From assembly GCA_020809705.1 (NCBI GenBank), contig CP085834.1:3410001-3474000 (forward strand): a DNA stretch of 64,000 nucleotides, given 5' to 3'. Positions within the stretch are counted from its first letter, which is position 1, and each line of letters begins with the position of its first letter. This DNA is from Calonectria ilicicola. Lineage: Eukaryota; Ascomycota; Sordariomycetes; Hypocreales; Nectriaceae. This document shows positions 60,263 through 64,000 of the stretch, one piece after another. The translations under genes and the position numbers were made by a program. The notes beneath the pieces were generated by a model, which searched no databases, was not told where the DNA came from, and saw nothing but the letters and a program-made list of their open reading frames with translations.

Positions 60263-62041
60263 TTAATTAAGACAAAGAGTGCTCGTGATTCTAGACCATA
60301 AATTCTTCCCAAAACCCAAACAGCCCCTTTGTTTCTCATCTCTTGTATCCTCAAAATCCATCCAACTGCTTGGGACCTGTTGCTCCTGCAGGTTGCTCTT
60401 CTCTAACCTCTCAGCTTCTTCTTCATCAGGGTCATTCAGTTCCAACTGCAAACACTTGCTTTTTGAACGAGTGCAGCCTTCCACCTCTTGTAAAAGTTGG
60501 CTCCATGGCCCCAACAACCACTGTTTTGGTGACATATGAATCCCGTCACCCTCCGCACTTGCATGGTCATCCCAGTGTTTTTTCAACTTTCCATCTTGTT
60601 CATATGGCAACAACGCACTAAATTGCTGCCACATTTCAACGATTTCGCGAGCTTCCTTCTCTTCAGCTTTGAACCAGCCCCTATGCCACTTCTCACACTC
60701 AGGGTCCCTGCAGCATACCTGCCGCTTCTTAGCGTGGATGGTAAGATGAACGAGTTCCTTCATTCGTTGTGCCGCGCAAGGCATGAAGAGGGCGAATTTG
60801 AAATCGAATTCATAACGATGGGCCTGATCGTTCCCCACCAGTCTTGTCCAGTGCATCTTCTCCTCTGGCCCAATGACCGTTGGCAGTACCTCGCCGGCGA
60901 CTTGCGACTCCTTCAACAGTTTGATATTTAATCCGATCTTCAGGTAACTTGGCTGAGAGCTATCGGCAAAGCAGTAAATGTACCCTGGCTGTGGATCGGT
61001 TTTCATCTTCATCTTTGTGAAGATGGATTTGATAGATTCAGTCTTGTTTTGCAATTCCTTGAATTCCATTTTCCTGCGCCCGGAAGCATCTACTTCCGGC
61101 TCATCATGTGCGCAAAATTGGTCCTTAATTGATCTTGTTTCATCATTGACATTATCAAGAGTAATGGGCTCCAAGTCGACCGAATCTTGAATACTGCCGT
61201 TAAAGTTTCCACGTCGGGTTCCAAGTCGCCTTGTCGGGCTGTCTTGAAGCATGTCCCGTTCTTTTCTGGATCGAGATGTAGAAATGGAGGGATTTCGGCT
61301 GCTTGGGTAGTCCTCAAACAGTAGTCCAGTTGAGGCTGCAGGTGGAGTCGTGAAGATATCGCCGGATGATGTCGAAAATGTCGTGTCAGGAGTCATGATC
61401 AAGGTGTTATCCGGAGAGAAAATCGAACGCTCATCATACTGGATCTCATCGTCGGTACTAATCCATTCCTCACTTTCGTATATTCTCCAGTCACCGTGTG
61501 CACTGGCTTCGTCCTCCCCCTCATCGTGACTATCGGCTTTATCGCTCTCGTCATCCTCGGTGCCAGTTTCATCATCTAGCTGACCACCACCTATACTGTC
61601 GAGTAACATTTGTTGGCTTTCATTTCGGTTTGGTTCTAACCCTAATCGTGTTCGCGCTTTGGATACACTGCCAAGATCTGACGTATTCAATCTGTCACAG
61701 AGAATATCTGCAACATAACCGATCTGGTCGAATGCTTTTTTCCTCTTGTCCTTGGCGCGATGTTTCGAGCAGAGAAGAAAAGTGGCCAAGCCCTCTACTT
61801 CGCTCCGGATGTTTTGCTGATAATCGGTGGAGTCTTTGGCCTTGATTATTGGTATAATTTTAATCAATGTCTTTTCCAGCCTACGCCTCGAGTGCATCCC
61901 TTGGTGGCTGCAAACTCCCTCATTTGCTGTGTAGGCAATGCACTGAATACCACCTTCCTGGGATATTTTGAGTGTTCGGTACAATTTACCCAATTCATCA
62001 CTGCTGTGAGATTTGGAGTTCGGAGTCGTGGGAGAGTTCAT
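60263..62041 (-). CDS. T5orf172 / GIY-YIG-like domain protein
   Basis: 592 residues, no intron. The C-terminal ~200 residues carry a T5orf172-type (DUF1766) domain of the GIY-YIG nuclease superfamily: PGYIYCFADSSQPSYLKIG (~350), HWTRLVG, ELVHLTIHAKKRQVCC, then CEKWHRGWFKAEEKEAREIV with the His and Glu positions of the family. The N-terminal half has IQCIAYTANEGVCSH (~34) and a very acidic D/E/S-rich segment (~155-200), suggesting a nuclear or DNA-associated protein. Fungi often carry many copies; most have no known role. Whether nuclease residues are complete cannot be judged by eye. Start chosen at the ATG of MNSPTTPNSK, the first in the frame. Confidence 0.85.
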   Translation of the reverse strand: MNSPTTPNSKSHSSDELGKLYRTLKISQEGGIQCIAYTANEGVCSHQGMHSRRRLEKTLIKIIPIIKAKDSTDYQQNIRSEVEGLATFLLCSKHRAKDKRKKAFDQIGYVADILCDRLNTSDLGSVSKARTRLGLEPNRNESQQMLLDSIGGGQLDDETGTEDDESDKADSHDEGEDEASAHGDWRIYESEEWISTDDEIQYDERSIFSPDNTLIMTPDTTFSTSSGDIFTTPPAASTGLLFEDYPSSRNPSISTSRSRKERDMLQDSPTRRLGTRRGNFNGSIQDSVDLEPITLDNVNDETRSIKDQFCAHDEPEVDASGRRKMEFKELQNKTESIKSIFTKMKMKTDPQPGYIYCFADSSQPSYLKIGLNIKLLKESQVAGEVLPTVIGPEEKMHWTRLVGNDQAHRYEFDFKFALFMPCAAQRMKELVHLTIHAKKRQVCCRDPECEKWHRGWFKAEEKEAREIVEMWQQFSALLPYEQDGKLKKHWDDHASAEGDGIHMSPKQWLLGPWSQLLQEVEGCTRSKSKCLQLELNDPDEEEAERLEKSNLQEQQVPSSWMDFEDTRDEKQRGCLGFGKNLWSRITSTLCLN

Positions 62042-63317
62042 TTTTAGTTGTGGTAAAAAATGATGCTCTGGGAGTTCTTGAAAAAAAGCAAAAGTTGCCT
62101 AGAAAATGTTACGAAATGGCAGATTCAAAGAAAAATCGCAACCAAGGCATGTTGTAAATGCTGGCACTGCTTGGGACTTCATGAAGTACGTATCAAACCA
62201 AGCTAAGGCAAGCGAAAGGACGTATTGGGAATAGTTACATGCAGATATCATAATTATCACGCGCTGTTTCACCACCGCGCCGAATGCGTGGGGGCCTACG
62301 CAGGGGTAAGAAGGGGTTAGTTACAGTGATCCAAAATCTTTCGAAAAGTCAGACAGGTTTTACCAGGCCCGACCGTCGGAGAAGTAGTTGATTCGACTAG
62401 CAGCAATTTCAATTCCGCCCTACACTATATCATCACCTGGACAGACAAAATAACCATCCACAGAAACGCCAAACATCCTTCTGTTATCTTGTCGATCCAT
62501 TATTTCTGAAGAATTTTCTCCTATTTTATGCACGAGGCTACATAATGTCACCCTCGGCGTTGCCGAGCTGCGTTGCCGAGCTGCGTTGCCGAGCTGCGTT
62601 GTGGGACAGAGCGTCTGCAATAAGACTCTAGCGCCAACAACCAACAACAGAACGGGTCATGAGACTTTGGGGGCTGGTTGCTAAAAAATGCATTCAGTGA
62701 CACAAAACTATTCATCAAAGAAAAATTGCCTGAATTTAAACAACCCAATGACAATCAGTAAATTGTTTGAAAGGACAAGCCAGTTTGTCCGTGTCAACTA
62801 TTTTTACTGACAAGATATTTTTCTATTTTGTTGAACGACCTCAAACACAGCACTCAATACATGGTTGCAGCCGTGGCGCTAGATGAGGGGCATAACCTTG
62901 GTATAGCCACCCTGTTGGTGGCTGGAACGTCTCAAGTCGGGTACACCATCACGGAGAACTCCTTAGGGATGCATTAGCGCAGTTCCAAACAGGCGACTTG
63001 CAGAGGAGTTATTCAATAGTCAAATCATTCTGCTGCCAGACCCAACGTAATAAGTAGGCAAGACTATCGGACAGCTCCGAAATGTGTTTTACCTTGATCT
63101 TTGTCTGCCAGGCTCATGGCTAAACCAAAAAAGAAAAAGCACGTGTTGACTGACAAGTCCAAATCATCGTCAAAAGGGGACATGTTTAAAACACTATAGT
63201 TTATAATATTCCAATACCCATATTTCATCATATTATGGACACAAATATCTACTTTTATTCTTTTTCTAGTCATTAAATCGTTTGCTGGCGTAGGAAATTG
63301 AGCGCGGCTGTCTGCGC
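62042..63317. other. Intergenic region with a short tandem repeat
   Basis: 1.28 kb between the start of the T5orf172 gene and the stop of the FAD monooxygenase. It contains the 13-bp triplicate repeat listed separately and a GCCACC...GGTGGC hairpin at about 62907-62922. Short open frames look random. Confidence 0.45.
62559..62597 (+). repeat. Three perfect tandem copies of a 13-bp unit
   Basis: GTTGCCGAGCTGC occurs at 62559-62571, 62572-62584 and 62585-62597, followed by a partial fourth copy (GTTG). Likely replication slippage; unlike any gene feature around it. Confidence 0.9.
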
Positions 63318-64000
63318 TTACTTCGTAGATGACTTATTGGCCCATTTTATCTTGCCCTCTTTCAGATTAGGCTCTGGCAAGAAATCAAAAACAACGCCTT
63401 CTTTTATCACAGGACCAACAAGGTACTTTAAGAGAGCCGAATCACCACCGAGACGTGGAGCAATGTATTGGTCGGACACCTTCCAGAACCAGTTGTCCCA
63501 TGCCTCGACGCGGGTTCCAAGCGCTGACAGCTCCACAACTTTCTTCAAGACACCCCGGCGAAGGCGATCGTACTTTTTGAATAACTTCGTAAGATCCTCG
63601 GTATCCGGGTTCGGCTTGTCGGCCAAGAGTTTTCGCAGCAGATTGGTCAGGACCACAATCGATTGCCAGCCGGTATTCATGCCAAACCCCAAATTAGGTG
63701 TCACCTTCATGGTCGAGTCACCGGCAAGAACCACACGGCCCTGATACACTGTGTTGGCAACGCCCTCCTCAAGTGGTGCCACAAAAGACCAATTCGTATT
63801 CTCCCAGACCTGCTTGCACGTTACTCCCGGAGCCATGTGTGTGTCGGCGTGCAGCGCAAACAAGTCTGCGGCCTCCTTCGACTCAAGCCGCAATCTTTCG
63901 TTGGTCGTATTGGGCAGCTTCTTGAACACGGAATACATGAACTTTTCGGGAGACACGGCGAAGAGTTGAGTGCAGAAGCCTTCAGTGTGTGTTTCATAAA
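63318..64000 (-). CDS. FAD-dependent monooxygenase, C-terminal part (5' end off the right edge)
   Basis: About 227 residues are visible; the frame stays open to base 64000. The key motif VYQGRVVLAGDSTMKVTPNL with FGMNTGWQS is the third FAD/NAD(P)H-binding motif (GD...P) of the PHBH-fold, group A flavoprotein hydroxylases; the PaxM/AndE-type epoxidases of meroterpenoid and indole-diterpene clusters have the same pattern. The variant GDSTMK replaces the more usual GDAAH/VHK. The C-terminus has a long helical tail and PRLGGDSALLKYL. Substrate unknown. A second metabolite locus may begin to the right of the window. Confidence 0.85.
   Translation of the reverse strand, partial: YETHTEGFCTQLFAVSPEKFMYSVFKKLPNTTNERLRLESKEAADLFALHADTHMAPGVTCKQVWENTNWSFVAPLEEGVANTVYQGRVVLAGDSTMKVTPNLGFGMNTGWQSIVVLTNLLRKLLADKPNPDTEDLTKLFKKYDRLRRGVLKKVVELSALGTRVEAWDNWFWKVSDQYIAPRLGGDSALLKYLVGPVIKEGVVFDFLPEPNLKEGKIKWANKSSTK

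Overview
The window is nuclear DNA of a filamentous ascomycete (Pezizomycotina). The evidence is short spliceosomal introns of 46-102 nt with GT...AG borders and CTAAC/CTGAC-like branch sites, AT-rich gene-poor spacers, a fungal PKS-NRPS megasynthase, several P450s, and STAND/NLR, HET and ankyrin proteins of the type that fills fungal accessory regions. An order such as Hypocreales is possible but cannot be shown from the sequence alone.

Region 1 (1-28.5 kb) is a secondary-metabolite cluster. A hybrid highly reducing PKS-NRPS occupies 12106 to beyond the left edge (minus). It lacks a working enoyl reductase, and a stand-alone trans-acting enoyl reductase lies at 15855-16976. Three P450s accompany it: 13135-14922 (divergent from the megasynthase), 18224-20093 (divergent from the reductase) and 26715-28462. 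The first and third P450s share one intron position and look like distant paralogues. The likely logic is that the megasynthase and trans-ER make a polyketide chain, condense it with an amino acid and release it, and the P450s then oxidise it. Between the second and third P450s lie a BTB/POZ gene broken by a single in-frame stop and a small kinase-like gene, so the cluster is interrupted or ends before the third P450.

Region 2 (29-54 kb) is an island of recognition-type genes: a NACHT-ankyrin NLR with a C-terminal 7-residue repeat tail (29231-32851), a second six-exon NACHT NLR (33549-37624), a probable 423-bp TA-flanked MITE just upstream of that NLR, a membrane-ankyrin-SPRY gene of about 1,960 residues with one apparent missing base in the SPRY domain (38875-45191), a proline-rich protein (45363-46298), and a HET-domain gene of about 2,220 codons with roughly 45 diverged repeats, broken by five in-frame stops but no frameshift (47357-54150).

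Region 3 (54-64 kb) is more ordinary: a long spacer, a degenerate small-GTPase-like gene, an intronless bacterial-type luciferase-family flavin monooxygenase, a T5orf172/GIY-YIG-like protein, and at the right edge the C-terminal part of an FAD monooxygenase of the kind found in secondary-metabolite clusters.

All exon borders were placed by hand from splice consensus and reading-frame continuity. Family names are from recognised motifs; no searches were run.
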